Assembly: GCA_041395445.1 (NCBI GenBank)
Contig: JAWLAO010000006.1
Span: forward strand, 154,325 to 218,324
Direction: 5' to 3'
DNA from: Gammaproteobacteria bacterium
Lineage (GTDB): Bacteria; Pseudomonadota; Gammaproteobacteria; Xanthomonadales; Marinicellaceae
Length of the DNA: 64,000 nt
Within the stretch, counting starts at the first letter, position 1. Each line of letters opens with the position of its first letter. Under the pieces are notes generated by a model. That model made no database searches, had not been told where the DNA came from, and was given only the letters and a program-made list of their open reading frames with translations. Both the position numbers and the translations under genes were made by a program. Below are positions 10,167 through 18,048 of the stretch, piece by piece.

Positions 10167-10786
10167 AATCCCGCTTGATTACTTTGGAAGGTTCAGAAGG
10201 AGCGGGTAAAACCACGGCTCTCAATACTCTTTGTCAAACGCTGGATGAATGGAACGTGGATTATATTGTTACACGAGAGCCGGGTGGTGAAGAAAATGCG
10301 GAAAAAATTCGTGATATATTGCTTCATTCTGAGCATTTACACCCAAAAACAGAGTTATTGCTCATGTTTGCATCACGAAATGAACATATTGAAAATGTGA
10401 TTAAACCGGCACTAAAACGAGGACAATGGGTGGTTTCTGACCGTTATGTGGATGCCAGCTACGCTTATCAAGGAGAGGGCAGGCAACTTGGGTTCGAAGT
10501 AGTTAAATGGTTTGATGACTTTATCGTTGGTGATGTGCAGCCTGATTTGACTTTGTTAATGGATATCGACCCTGAAATTGGGCTTAAAAGAATCAAATCA
10601 CGAGGCCAAGCTGATCGTATTGAACAAGAAGGCATTGAGTTTTTTCACCGAATTGCCGAAGGATATCGCAAAAAAGCGAAGATTCATCCTCGAAGGTATG
10701 CCGTCATTGATGCTGCAAAGTCAATTCCTGAAGTTAAAACCTTAATCCAGAAAGCTCTTGATAAGCACAAAAGGCATTTGTTATGA
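10163..10786 (+). CDS. tmk: thymidylate kinase
   Basis: 207 residues. Phosphorylates dTMP to dTDP with ATP. The P-loop is LEGSEGAGKTT (residues 8-18), and the dTMP-binding DR motif sits in VVSDRYVDASYAYQGEGR. The LID region has RGQADRIEQEGIEFF, a variant of the family's DRIE..FF pattern. Overlaps of 4 bp at both ends (ATGA) tie it translationally to mltG and holB. Confidence 0.97.
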   Translation: MKSRLITLEGSEGAGKTTALNTLCQTLDEWNVDYIVTREPGGEENAEKIRDILLHSEHLHPKTELLLMFASRNEHIENVIKPALKRGQWVVSDRYVDASYAYQGEGRQLGFEVVKWFDDFIVGDVQPDLTLLMDIDPEIGLKRIKSRGQADRIEQEGIEFFHRIAEGYRKKAKIHPRRYAVIDAAKSIPEVKTLIQKALDKHKRHLL

Positions 10787-11727
10787 ATGAATTTCCTTGG
10801 CTTGTTGAGCGAATTGAACAATGGCAAAAATTGCTTGTTGGGAATAAAATTCCGCATGCTTTATTGGTGAGTGGTTCAAAAGGAGTTGGCAAGAAAAATT
10901 TGGTTTATCAAATGGCAAAAATGGCGTTGTGTGATAATTTGCAGGGAATCCAGGTTTGCGAATCCTGCAAATCGTGTCAGTTATTCAATGCCGGCAACCA
11001 TACTGATTTGAAGATAATTTCGACCGAAGATGATGTAATCAAAGTCGCACAGATTCGCCAGTTGTCAAAAGATCTAATCTTGAGTTCGTCCCGTGGACAT
11101 TATCGCTTTGCAATTATTGAAAACGCTGAGCGAATGAATTCGGCCTCAGCTAATGCTTTGTTGAAAACTTTGGAAGAACCTCCGGCAAATGTAGTTATCA
11201 TTTTAACTACTGATGATACAGGTCGTTTGCTACCAACGATTAAAAGTCGTTGTCTGAAAATTAATATTGATTTGCCTCAAAGATTAATCTCAAAGCAATG
11301 GTTGTTGGATTGCACAAAATTCCATGAGCGACAAATTGAACAAGCATTGAGTTATACGAATTCGGCACCACTCGCGACAAAACAATTTCTTGAGCTTGAG
11401 TATTTGGAAAAGTGTGAACAGATGTTGGAAGAGCTTTTTGCGCTCGCTCAAGGAGCAAAAAACATCCTTGAAGTTACCAAAAACTGGCTTGAAGAAGACG
11501 CATTACAAATGTTACCTTATCTTGCAAATCATCTTATGCAGATTATAAAAACTAAAATGTTTGCTGATACAACAACAATCGACAAATTCACTCAATTCAG
11601 CAATCAACAATTATATAGTTTGGTTCAAAATCTTTTCCGATTTTTAAAATTGAATAATAAATCCCTTAAGACCGAGTTACTTATTGAAGAACTACTTATT
11701 AGTTGGAAGCAATCGTTTCCAACATAA
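10783..11727 (+). CDS. holB: DNA polymerase III subunit delta-prime
   Basis: 314 residues, the delta-prime subunit of the clamp loader. The degenerate P-loop reads SGSKGVGKKN, and the zinc-binding cysteines lie in ALCDNLQGIQVCESCKSC (about residues 45-66). NALLKTLEEPP and the SRC motif in PTIKSRC are typical of clamp-loader AAA+ proteins. The position after tmk is the conserved one. It probably ends the pabC operon, since about 110 bp follow before pilZ. Confidence 0.95.
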   Translation: MNEFPWLVERIEQWQKLLVGNKIPHALLVSGSKGVGKKNLVYQMAKMALCDNLQGIQVCESCKSCQLFNAGNHTDLKIISTEDDVIKVAQIRQLSKDLILSSSRGHYRFAIIENAERMNSASANALLKTLEEPPANVVIILTTDDTGRLLPTIKSRCLKINIDLPQRLISKQWLLDCTKFHERQIEQALSYTNSAPLATKQFLELEYLEKCEQMLEELFALAQGAKNILEVTKNWLEEDALQMLPYLANHLMQIIKTKMFADTTTIDKFTQFSNQQLYSLVQNLFRFLKLNNKSLKTELLIEELLISWKQSFPT

Positions 11728-11837
11728 AGGTTATTTTCTGAAAGTATTCAATCCTCACAAGTTGTGCAATAACCATAAAAGTAATATGATACGTAAGTTA
11801 ATGTATTGTTTTAAACCAATGAGAGGACATTTTTGAT

Positions 11838-12197
11838 ATGGCATTTATGGGTGCCGGGATGGCAAAAAAAGGAATATTATCCTGTGATATAAAAGATGTT
11901 GCTGAACTGCATAAATTGTTCATGCCGTTTATTGAAAATGGCGGAATTTTTATAAAAACTCAAAACTCTTATAACTTAGGTGACGATGTTTTTTTATTAT
12001 TGTCCTTGTTAGGAGAGGAAAAAGTTCCGGTAACCGGAAAAGTAGTGTGGATTACACCACTAGGTTCCGGTGGAATGAAACATGCAGGTATCGGAGTTCA
12101 GTTTGCAGATAATGCGGATATGGAACAAATCAGGACGAAGATTGAAACAATGCTCGCCCCTTATAAAGGAGACAACCTTCCAACCGAAACAATGTAA
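11838..12197 (+). CDS. pilZ: type IV pilus assembly protein PilZ
   Basis: 119 residues. Matches the type IV pilus PilZ subgroup, with DIKDVAELHKLFMPFIENGGIFIKTQNSYNLGDDVFLLLSL. The c-di-GMP-binding RxxxR and DxSxxG motifs of canonical PilZ domains are absent, as is usual in this subgroup. In Xanthomonas and Pseudomonas this protein contacts the pilus ATPase PilB and the EAL protein FimX. The holB-pilZ order is conserved in Pseudomonas. A FimX-like protein is encoded two genes downstream. A GAGAGG purine run near 11820 is a good ribosome-binding site. Confidence 0.9.
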   Translation: MAFMGAGMAKKGILSCDIKDVAELHKLFMPFIENGGIFIKTQNSYNLGDDVFLLLSLLGEEKVPVTGKVVWITPLGSGGMKHAGIGVQFADNADMEQIRTKIETMLAPYKGDNLPTETM

Positions 12198-12199
12198 AT

Positions 12200-12691
12200 A
12201 TGTCACGCTTCCCGCTTTCAGTCTCGCAAAAAATCGAAAACAGTCTTCGCGAGGCGGATGTTTGTCAGTACATTATCAGTGATCGTTCTGAAGAACTCAT
12301 TGAAACCCTCAGAGTGATGTCTGTTCACTCAGGTATGACTATTTATGTTTGGACTTTTGGTTCGGGGTTAAAAAATATCAAATCCGGTGAGGCTCCACTT
12401 CCGGGAACCAAAGGGTTGCTGGAAGCTTTAAAATATGCTCAGCGTAACCACTATTTCGCAGTCTATGTTTTTCCTGCTTACACAGAAGAAAATTTTAATG
12501 AAATAAAAATGACTCTGCCATCAGCCATGATGTGGCTGAAAACGGATCAGAACACTCGCCTTTTGTTTTTGGTTGATGAAGATAGCCAACTAAATTTCCT
12601 CTTTAAACATGCCGAAGAAGTCGAGCTCTCAAGTAAAGGAATGCAAAGATATAAACTGAGAGATTCAAAATGGGTTCCCGCAGATGACTGA
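12200..12691 (+). CDS. uncharacterised protein resembling the N-terminal domain of Ycf46-type AAA proteins
   Basis: 163 residues, not confidently recognised. The pattern CQYIISDRSEELIETLRVM, then TIYVWTFGSGL, GTKGLLEALKYAQ, HYFAVYVFPAY and NTRLLFLVDE looks like the small alpha/beta domain that precedes the AAA+ module in Ycf46-like ATPases. No P-loop is present, so it would be a stand-alone version. It starts 2 bp after pilZ and overlaps the FimX-like gene by 8 bp (ATGACTGA), so the three are almost certainly co-translated and may act together in pilus regulation. No signal peptide or membrane segment. The function is unknown. Confidence 0.6.
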   Translation: MSRFPLSVSQKIENSLREADVCQYIISDRSEELIETLRVMSVHSGMTIYVWTFGSGLKNIKSGEAPLPGTKGLLEALKYAQRNHYFAVYVFPAYTEENFNEIKMTLPSAMMWLKTDQNTRLLFLVDEDSQLNFLFKHAEEVELSSKGMQRYKLRDSKWVPADD

Positions 12692-15281
12692 TTTACATTC
12701 ATTGACCCCTTTGATTTGTCTGACTGACCGTGATTCTGTTGGAATATGTGAAGATACATTATCACAAGCAGGTTGTTTAAAGTCGCAAACGGCTGAAGAC
12801 CTCAACGAAGTCAAAGATATATTGTCTACAGCAGAGATTAATTTGTTGGTCATTGAGTGTTCAGAAGTGTTTGTCAATCACCCTAAAGAGTTACACCGAT
12901 TGACTCATAAGTTTAAAAATATTAGAGTGATACTGGTTATTAAACAAAATTACCCGGTTCAAGAAGCCTTTCTAAAACAGTATCAGCAGATAGCTAATGC
13001 AATAATAAATGAACCATTAGAGCAGAAGCAATTGCTAGCTTGCTTGAAGGAGTCAAGTACACCGGATAAACAGCCGAGTGTTAAACAAGAAGTAAAAAGC
13101 CCTCCAAGCCGGCAGGCAGTAAAGCTCTTAAACCCCGAACCTGAATTGCAAAGTAATGAAGTCTGGGAGTTATTGTTTACAGATTCCAATAAAGCACAAA
13201 TAATTGTAAAAGCTGAAAACCAAAAAGTCACTCATGTTAATCAGGCGCTATGTGAGCTTTTACAGACAGACAAAAGCACATTGGTAGGTAAAAAGTGGTT
13301 TGAATTAGATATCAAAGAAAATCAAGCATCTTATTCCGAATATACCAGGGAGTTAACTGTCAATGAAAAAACGAGCTTTCAGACATCATTCCCTGTTAAT
13401 GGAAAAATTGAGGATTACAATGTCGAATATCAAACCGGAATTTTGAATTCTGAAATTGTTTATCATGGTTATATAAATAATTGCGCCCAGAAATCAGTCT
13501 CAGATGAAATTTTTGATTTGATTGAACAAATTCAGAGCACAGATGTTTTATCGACAAAAGCGACTGTATTATTTGAAGAAATTAGGAACTTTCTAGCTGT
13601 AGATTTTCTTTTATTTTTTGAGTTTAACAACAATAAGCTCCTGAAACCGTCATTTGCCGGTGATACCAAACAGATTATTGACTTTATCAAAGCGAATAAT
13701 ATGGAGTTGCTTAAGCTAATGAAAAGCGCGGAAGAAGTCATTTATCCTTTACAAGCTGAAAATGAAGAAATTAGTATTCACATGCTTGAGGGGTTGAAAT
13801 TTAAAAGTTTTGGATTCTTCCCAATTGTTGATAGCACAGTTCCTTATGGAGCGATAGTTGTTGGAAGTAAATTAAACAAAGTTGACTGGTTGTCAACTCG
13901 CTTTGTGATCAATAATTTGGTCGGTCGCTGTAAATTTAAGCTGTTTCAGAAAAAAATCATCGAGCAAAAAGAAATGGAAGGCATGCTCGATAAGTTAACC
14001 GGTTTGCCAAATCGTAATGCAGCAACGAAGAAGTTTGCTGAACTAAACAAGCATGGAGTTGAAGACGATAAATACATATCGTTGATGATAATCAATCTTC
14101 ATAAATTAAATGTTTACAACAAAAGTCTTGGTATTGATTTAACCAACCAACTGCTTCGTAGTTTCTCACAACTCATTAGCAAAACAGTTCGCTCAGCCGG
14201 TGTGACCTATCGGCTATCCGGTGACGAATTTATGATAATGCTCAATCCTCATGATGAAAAGAGTCGCTCTGAAGCATTGGCAAAAGCTCTTATCAAATCA
14301 TTTAGTCAACCGATATTAATGAGCTCGGGCGAAGAGGAGAAAGTCGATGTGAATATCGGAATCTCCATTTTCCCGGATGAAGGTCAAACCGTTTCCAGCA
14401 TGATGAAAAATGCAGATTTGGCAATGTATGATGCGAAATTGTCAGGGAGAAACAATTTTGTAATCTTCAAGTTTTCAGAAACCGGAAAAGCACTTCAGAA
14501 AAAAATCCAAATGGAGGAGAACCTTAAGAAAGCGATTCGAGACAACCATATTAAAGTATTTTATCAACCTAAAATTGATGCTCTTTCTGAGGATATTATC
14601 GGGTTTGAGGCATTGGTGCGTTGGATTGATCCGACTTTAGGAATGATAAATCCCGGGCATTTCATTCCTCTGGCTGAGGAAACAGGACTCGTTAATGAAA
14701 TAGGTGAGTTTATTATTCAAACAGTTTGTAAGAAACTGATTCAATGGCAGAATAGGTTTAATTTGAATTTGAATTGCTCAATAAACGTATCACCTGTACA
14801 ACTTAAAGATAAAACTTTACCTAAGAAAATTGAAAAAATCATAAACTCGACAGGTATCATGCCGGGCAATATTGATTTTGAAATCACCGAAACTATTGAT
14901 ATCAACTCGGTACCGAATCTGGTTGAGACACTAAATGCAATAGTAAAAACTGGTTGTACTTTGTCCATTGACGATTTTGGTACAGGTCACTCCAGTTTGG
15001 ATTATGTGAAGAAAATTCCTGCAACTTTTATCAAAATTGATCAAACTTTTGTTGCAAATATCGGTCTTGATCCTGAGGATGAAGCCATTTTGGATGCGAC
15101 CATCGGTATCGCCAAAAGGTTAAACAGAAAATTGATTGCTGAGGGTGTTGAGACAGAGGAGCAACGAGAGTACCTGTTAGAAAGAAACTGTGAGTATTTT
15201 CAGGGCTTTTTATTCTCCAGACCATTGCCAGAAAATGAAATTGATCGAATCCTACAAGAAAAGATTGAACTAATGGGTTAA
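12684..15281 (+). CDS. FimX-like c-di-GMP signalling protein (REC-like, PAS, GAF-like, GGDEF, EAL)
   Basis: 865 residues without a membrane segment. Residues 1-125 look like a receiver domain but lack the phospho-acceptor aspartate (the strand reads LLVIECSEV). A PAS domain spans about 160-275, a GAF-like region about 280-430, a GGDEF domain starts at LTGLPNRN (about 437), and an EAL domain covers about 610-860. The diguanylate cyclase signature is SGDEF (S512 to F516), one change from GGDEF. The EAL domain keeps E642-A-L, DDFGTG (763-768) and FIKIDQTF, so phosphodiesterase activity is plausible, unlike P. aeruginosa FimX with its degenerate EVL. Domain order and position next to pilZ indicate a FimX role in type IV pilus control. 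The GAF-like insert is unusual. Confidence 0.85.
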   Translation: MTDLHSLTPLICLTDRDSVGICEDTLSQAGCLKSQTAEDLNEVKDILSTAEINLLVIECSEVFVNHPKELHRLTHKFKNIRVILVIKQNYPVQEAFLKQYQQIANAIINEPLEQKQLLACLKESSTPDKQPSVKQEVKSPPSRQAVKLLNPEPELQSNEVWELLFTDSNKAQIIVKAENQKVTHVNQALCELLQTDKSTLVGKKWFELDIKENQASYSEYTRELTVNEKTSFQTSFPVNGKIEDYNVEYQTGILNSEIVYHGYINNCAQKSVSDEIFDLIEQIQSTDVLSTKATVLFEEIRNFLAVDFLLFFEFNNNKLLKPSFAGDTKQIIDFIKANNMELLKLMKSAEEVIYPLQAENEEISIHMLEGLKFKSFGFFPIVDSTVPYGAIVVGSKLNKVDWLSTRFVINNLVGRCKFKLFQKKIIEQKEMEGMLDKLTGLPNRNAATKKFAELNKHGVEDDKYISLMIINLHKLNVYNKSLGIDLTNQLLRSFSQLISKTVRSAGVTYRLSGDEFMIMLNPHDEKSRSEALAKALIKSFSQPILMSSGEEEKVDVNIGISIFPDEGQTVSSMMKNADLAMYDAKLSGRNNFVIFKFSETGKALQKKIQMEENLKKAIRDNHIKVFYQPKIDALSEDIIGFEALVRWIDPTLGMINPGHFIPLAEETGLVNEIGEFIIQTVCKKLIQWQNRFNLNLNCSINVSPVQLKDKTLPKKIEKIINSTGIMPGNIDFEITETIDINSVPNLVETLNAIVKTGCTLSIDDFGTGHSSLDYVKKIPATFIKIDQTFVANIGLDPEDEAILDATIGIAKRLNRKLIAEGVETEEQREYLLERNCEYFQGFLFSRPLPENEIDRILQEKIELMG

Positions 15282-15326
15282 TTCTTCAATTTTTTCAAAA
15301 AACAACTATAAATTTAACGAAATATT

Positions 15327-15353
15327 AAACTTTTTACCGAGGGCACTGTCTTA
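15327..15353 (+). promoter_or_regulatory. candidate sigma-E (ECF) autoregulated promoter of rpoE
   Basis: AAACTT at 15327-15332, a 16-base spacer, then TCTTA at 15349-15353. This fits the RpoE-class consensus GAACTT-N16-TCTGA with two mismatches. Transcription would start near 15360 and leave a leader of about 34 bases before the ATG at 15394. RpoE operons are usually autoregulated this way. Prediction by eye only. Confidence 0.55.
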
Positions 15354-15393
15354 GCACACAAACATGAACGAAAAACAGGAACAAGTTGAAGAT

Positions 15394-15999
15394 ATGTCTG
15401 ATAAGGCACTGGATTTAGAACTGGTTAAACAAGCTCAAAGAGGCGATATTAAAGCCTTTGAGTTGTTGGTTCAGCGTTATCAACAGAAAGTTGCAGGCGT
15501 TGTCTCGAAACTGATAAAGGATTACCATGAGATTCAGGATGTCACGCAGGATGTTTTTATTAAGGTTTATAAAGCACTACCAAAATTTCGCGGTGATTCG
15601 GCTTTTTACACTTGGATTTATCGAATTGCCATTAACACAGCAAAGAACCATTTGGTGGCTAAAGGAAGACGCATTCAAAACAGTGATATCGAGCCTACTG
15701 AAGCGGAGAATTATTCAGGTGGTTTTGAAAAACAAAACTTCGCAACTCCGGAAGCTGAATATCAACGCCAAGAGGTCGAAAAAGTCGTTCATGATTCAAT
15801 CAATTCCTTACCTGATAACTTAAAGAACGCCATAATCTTCAGAGAAGTTGATGGTATGAGTTATGAGGAAATAGCTGAAAAAATGCAATGTCCGGTCGGT
15901 ACCGTCCGATCCAGAATATTCAGGGCGCGAGATGCTATTGAAGCAGCACTCAAGCCTGTGTTACAAAAAGAACAACAGAGAGCAAATTATGTCAGATAA
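15394..15999 (+). CDS. rpoE: RNA polymerase sigma-E factor (RpoE/AlgU)
   Basis: An ECF sigma factor of the RpoE/AlgU group that directs the envelope-stress regulon. I chose the ATG at 15394 (protein begins MSDKALDLELVKQAQRGD) because it matches the E. coli RpoE N-terminus residue for residue in length. An in-frame ATG at 15364 would add ten residues and sit within a few bases of the predicted transcription start. Region 2 has EIQDVTQDVFIKVYKALPKFRGDSAFYTWIYRIA. Region 4 has LKNAIIFREVDGMSYEEIAEKMQCPVGTVRSRIFRAR. The stop overlaps rseA by 11 bp, as expected for a sigma/anti-sigma pair. Confidence 0.95.
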   Translation: MSDKALDLELVKQAQRGDIKAFELLVQRYQQKVAGVVSKLIKDYHEIQDVTQDVFIKVYKALPKFRGDSAFYTWIYRIAINTAKNHLVAKGRRIQNSDIEPTEAENYSGGFEKQNFATPEAEYQRQEVEKVVHDSINSLPDNLKNAIIFREVDGMSYEEIAEKMQCPVGTVRSRIFRARDAIEAALKPVLQKEQQRANYVR

Positions 16000-16654
16000 A
16001 TCAAAACAACAGATTTCCAATTTAATGGATGGCGAATTAGAAATTAATGCCAGTAAATTTCTGTTAAAACGCATGGCTGCCGATGATTCATTATCGGAAA
16101 CATGGAATAATTATCATTTGATTAAATCTTGTTTACAAAAAGAAAAGGATGAGCCGTTATTTTTTGATATAGCTTCAGAAGTTGGAAATATATTGAGAAG
16201 AGAACAACGCACAACTGGCCATGATACAGCTCAAGTGAAAGAAAGAAGATGGATGAAGTCATTTAAACCTGTTTTGGGAATGGGAATAGCTGCCAGCGTG
16301 GCATTTCTATCAGTGATGATGATTCAAAATCGTACGATAAATAACGGAATTAATGAGTTAGAAGTAAACGGGAACAATATCATTGTCGTTAATGATAAAA
16401 ACTCAGAAGGGTTGACTGCCCCGGATACAAATATTTCGGCTAATTTAGCAGCTGCCAGTGGTGGACAAATTCTGGTTCCTCCTCCGTCTTTAAGTCGTTT
16501 TCCATCTGTTTCTGCTACGCGTTCAAACAATGTTTATGCGCATAATTTTTCACAACCGGCAGTGGTTTCATATATTTTCTACGTTGATGAAAATGAGCAA
16601 GGAAAAGATAATAATCAACAAACACCAATGACAGTCAAGGATATTAGTGAGTGA
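15989..16654 (+). CDS. rseA: anti-sigma-E factor RseA
   Basis: 221 residues from the ATG at 15989; an upstream in-frame ATG inside rpoE (15932) is unlikely. The cytoplasmic domain begins with QQISNLMDGELEINASKFLL and contains TWNNYHLIKSCL, both typical of RseA/MucA proteins that hold sigma-E inactive. One transmembrane helix lies near residues 91-112 (VLGMGIAASVAFLSVMMI). A low-complexity periplasmic tail follows, the part normally cut by DegS. It overlaps rpoE by 11 bp and rseC by 4 bp (GTGA). Confidence 0.9.
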   Translation: MSDKSKQQISNLMDGELEINASKFLLKRMAADDSLSETWNNYHLIKSCLQKEKDEPLFFDIASEVGNILRREQRTTGHDTAQVKERRWMKSFKPVLGMGIAASVAFLSVMMIQNRTINNGINELEVNGNNIIVVNDKNSEGLTAPDTNISANLAAASGGQILVPPPSLSRFPSVSATRSNNVYAHNFSQPAVVSYIFYVDENEQGKDNNQQTPMTVKDISE

Positions 16655-17127
16655 TAAAACTTGCTAAAATTCTCAGTATAGATTCTGAGATTGTTACTTT
16701 AAAACTTGAAAAAAAAGCCAAATGTGCAGACTGTAAAAACGGCTGCTCAGATGGCTTTTTAAGTTTTCTCTTCAAAAAAGATTCAGACGGAATCCTGAAA
16801 GTCGGTAAACACTCAGAAAATAGCACTCTAAGTTCGCATTTGTACGACTATGAGCATTTTTTTGCTGAAAATTCTTTCAAGAATAATGACATCATCGGAA
16901 TTGAATTACAGGAGTTTCAACTGCTTAAATATGCATTGATGCTTTATGGAATGCCCATATTAGCAATCGTATTTTTTCTGATTAGCGGATATACCGTCTT
17001 TTCAATTTCTGGATTGAATGGCGATATTGGCGGAGTGATTGGATTTGTTCTGGGACTGTTTTTGACTAGAGTTTTGATTCAATCTGCAAAGTTCAGAGCA
17101 ACTCCCAGAGTTAAATTTTTTAAATGA
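16651..17127 (+). CDS. rseC: RseC/MucC family SoxR-reducing system protein
   Basis: 158 residues with a GTG start overlapping the rseA stop. The N-terminal part carries a cysteine cluster (CADCKNGC, about residues 25-32), and two membrane helices lie near residues 88-110 and 113-135, the usual RseC layout. RseC is a positive modulator of sigma-E and part of the Rsx/SoxR-reducing system. The intervening rseB gene usual in rpoE-rseABC operons is missing here: rseA runs straight into rseC. It is convergent with metF. Confidence 0.9.
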   Translation: MIKLAKILSIDSEIVTLKLEKKAKCADCKNGCSDGFLSFLFKKDSDGILKVGKHSENSTLSSHLYDYEHFFAENSFKNNDIIGIELQEFQLLKYALMLYGMPILAIVFFLISGYTVFSISGLNGDIGGVIGFVLGLFLTRVLIQSAKFRATPRVKFFK

Positions 17128-17152
17128 ACCTAAAATTATTCCCGGTTTTACT

Positions 17153-17986
17153 TCAAAGTTTTAAATTTTCAACAATATCCAAAGTTGCTTTTGAACGGTT
17201 TAGTGTATAAAAATGCAGTCCGGGGGCGCCTTGATTGAGCAAGTTTTCGCAAAGCCCGGTAATAAAATCGTTTCCAAATTGCTGAATGGATTTTCTATCA
17301 TCTCCATAACTTTGTAATTTATACCTCAACCATCGTGGCATTTCTGCTCCGCAGAATCCGCAAAAACGGTTGATATTGCTGAAATTTGTTATTGGCATAA
17401 TTCCAGGGATGATTGGAATATCAATATTCTTTTTACTGCATTCATCAACAAATGCGAAATAGGAATCGGCATTAAAAAAGAATTGTGTGATTGCTTGTGT
17501 GGCTCCGGCATCGACTTTCTTCTTAAAGAATTTGAGTTCACTTTCCATGGTTTCTGATTCAGGATGAATTTCAGGATAACAACCGACAGTGATTCTGAAT
17601 TGATCGTTAAATTCACTTTTGATATATTCAATCAACTCATTTGCATGACGAAAATAACCAATAGAACCCATGCCAGATGGAACATCACCTCTGAGAGCCA
17701 AAATGTCATTGATGTTATGATCGAGATAATTTTGTAGCAGGTTCTTTATAGATTCCGGAGTTCCACCCATGCACGACAGATGTGGAATAACGATTGGATT
17801 GGGGTGTTTTTTTAATTCCAATACAGTTTCAATCGTTGCATCAATCGTCGAACCACCGGCACCAAATGTAACTGAGAAAAAATCAGGCTCGAGTTTTCGC
17901 AACTTCTCCTGAGTGTCTTGCAAAATAACTTTTTGCTCGTCAGTTCTCGCAGGAAAGAATTCAAAACTGATTTTTGCTTTTCTCAT
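17153..17986 (-). CDS. metF: 5,10-methylenetetrahydrofolate reductase
   Basis: 277 residues from the ATG at 17986. An in-frame GTG at 18016 would add ten residues but lies inside a strong hairpin, so I reject it. The FAD enzyme reduces methylene-THF to methyl-THF for methionine synthesis. Seen are ISFEFFPARTDEQ at the N-terminus, FFSVTFGAGGSTIDATIE, HLSCMGGTPE, ILALRGDVPSG and ITQFFFNADSYF. It is the third gene of metK-ahcY-metF, all serving the SAM/methyl cycle; methionine synthase itself is not in the window. Confidence 0.96.
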   Translation of the reverse strand: MRKAKISFEFFPARTDEQKVILQDTQEKLRKLEPDFFSVTFGAGGSTIDATIETVLELKKHPNPIVIPHLSCMGGTPESIKNLLQNYLDHNINDILALRGDVPSGMGSIGYFRHANELIEYIKSEFNDQFRITVGCYPEIHPESETMESELKFFKKKVDAGATQAITQFFFNADSYFAFVDECSKKNIDIPIIPGIMPITNFSNINRFCGFCGAEMPRWLRYKLQSYGDDRKSIQQFGNDFITGLCENLLNQGAPGLHFYTLNRSKATLDIVENLKL

Positions 17987-18011
17987 AACTTTAACACCAT
18001 TCAAGTTGAAA

Positions 18012-18041
18012 GACACGAAGTGATATTACTCACTTCGTGTC
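18012..18041 (-). terminator. perfect 12-bp hairpin between ahcY and metF
   Basis: GACACGAAGTGA (18012-18023) and its exact complement (18030-18041) enclose a 6-base loop, starting 7 bases after the ahcY stop codon. On the transcript the stem is followed only by UUUC, so it would be a weak terminator at best. It may instead be an attenuator, an mRNA processing or stabilising hairpin, or a dyad operator lowering metF relative to ahcY. Confidence 0.6.
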
Positions 18042-18048
18042 GTGTCAA

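Noticed and set aside
17987..18016. GTG start for metF ten codons upstream
   Set aside because: The codon is inside a strong hairpin and the added residues do not match MetF proteins.
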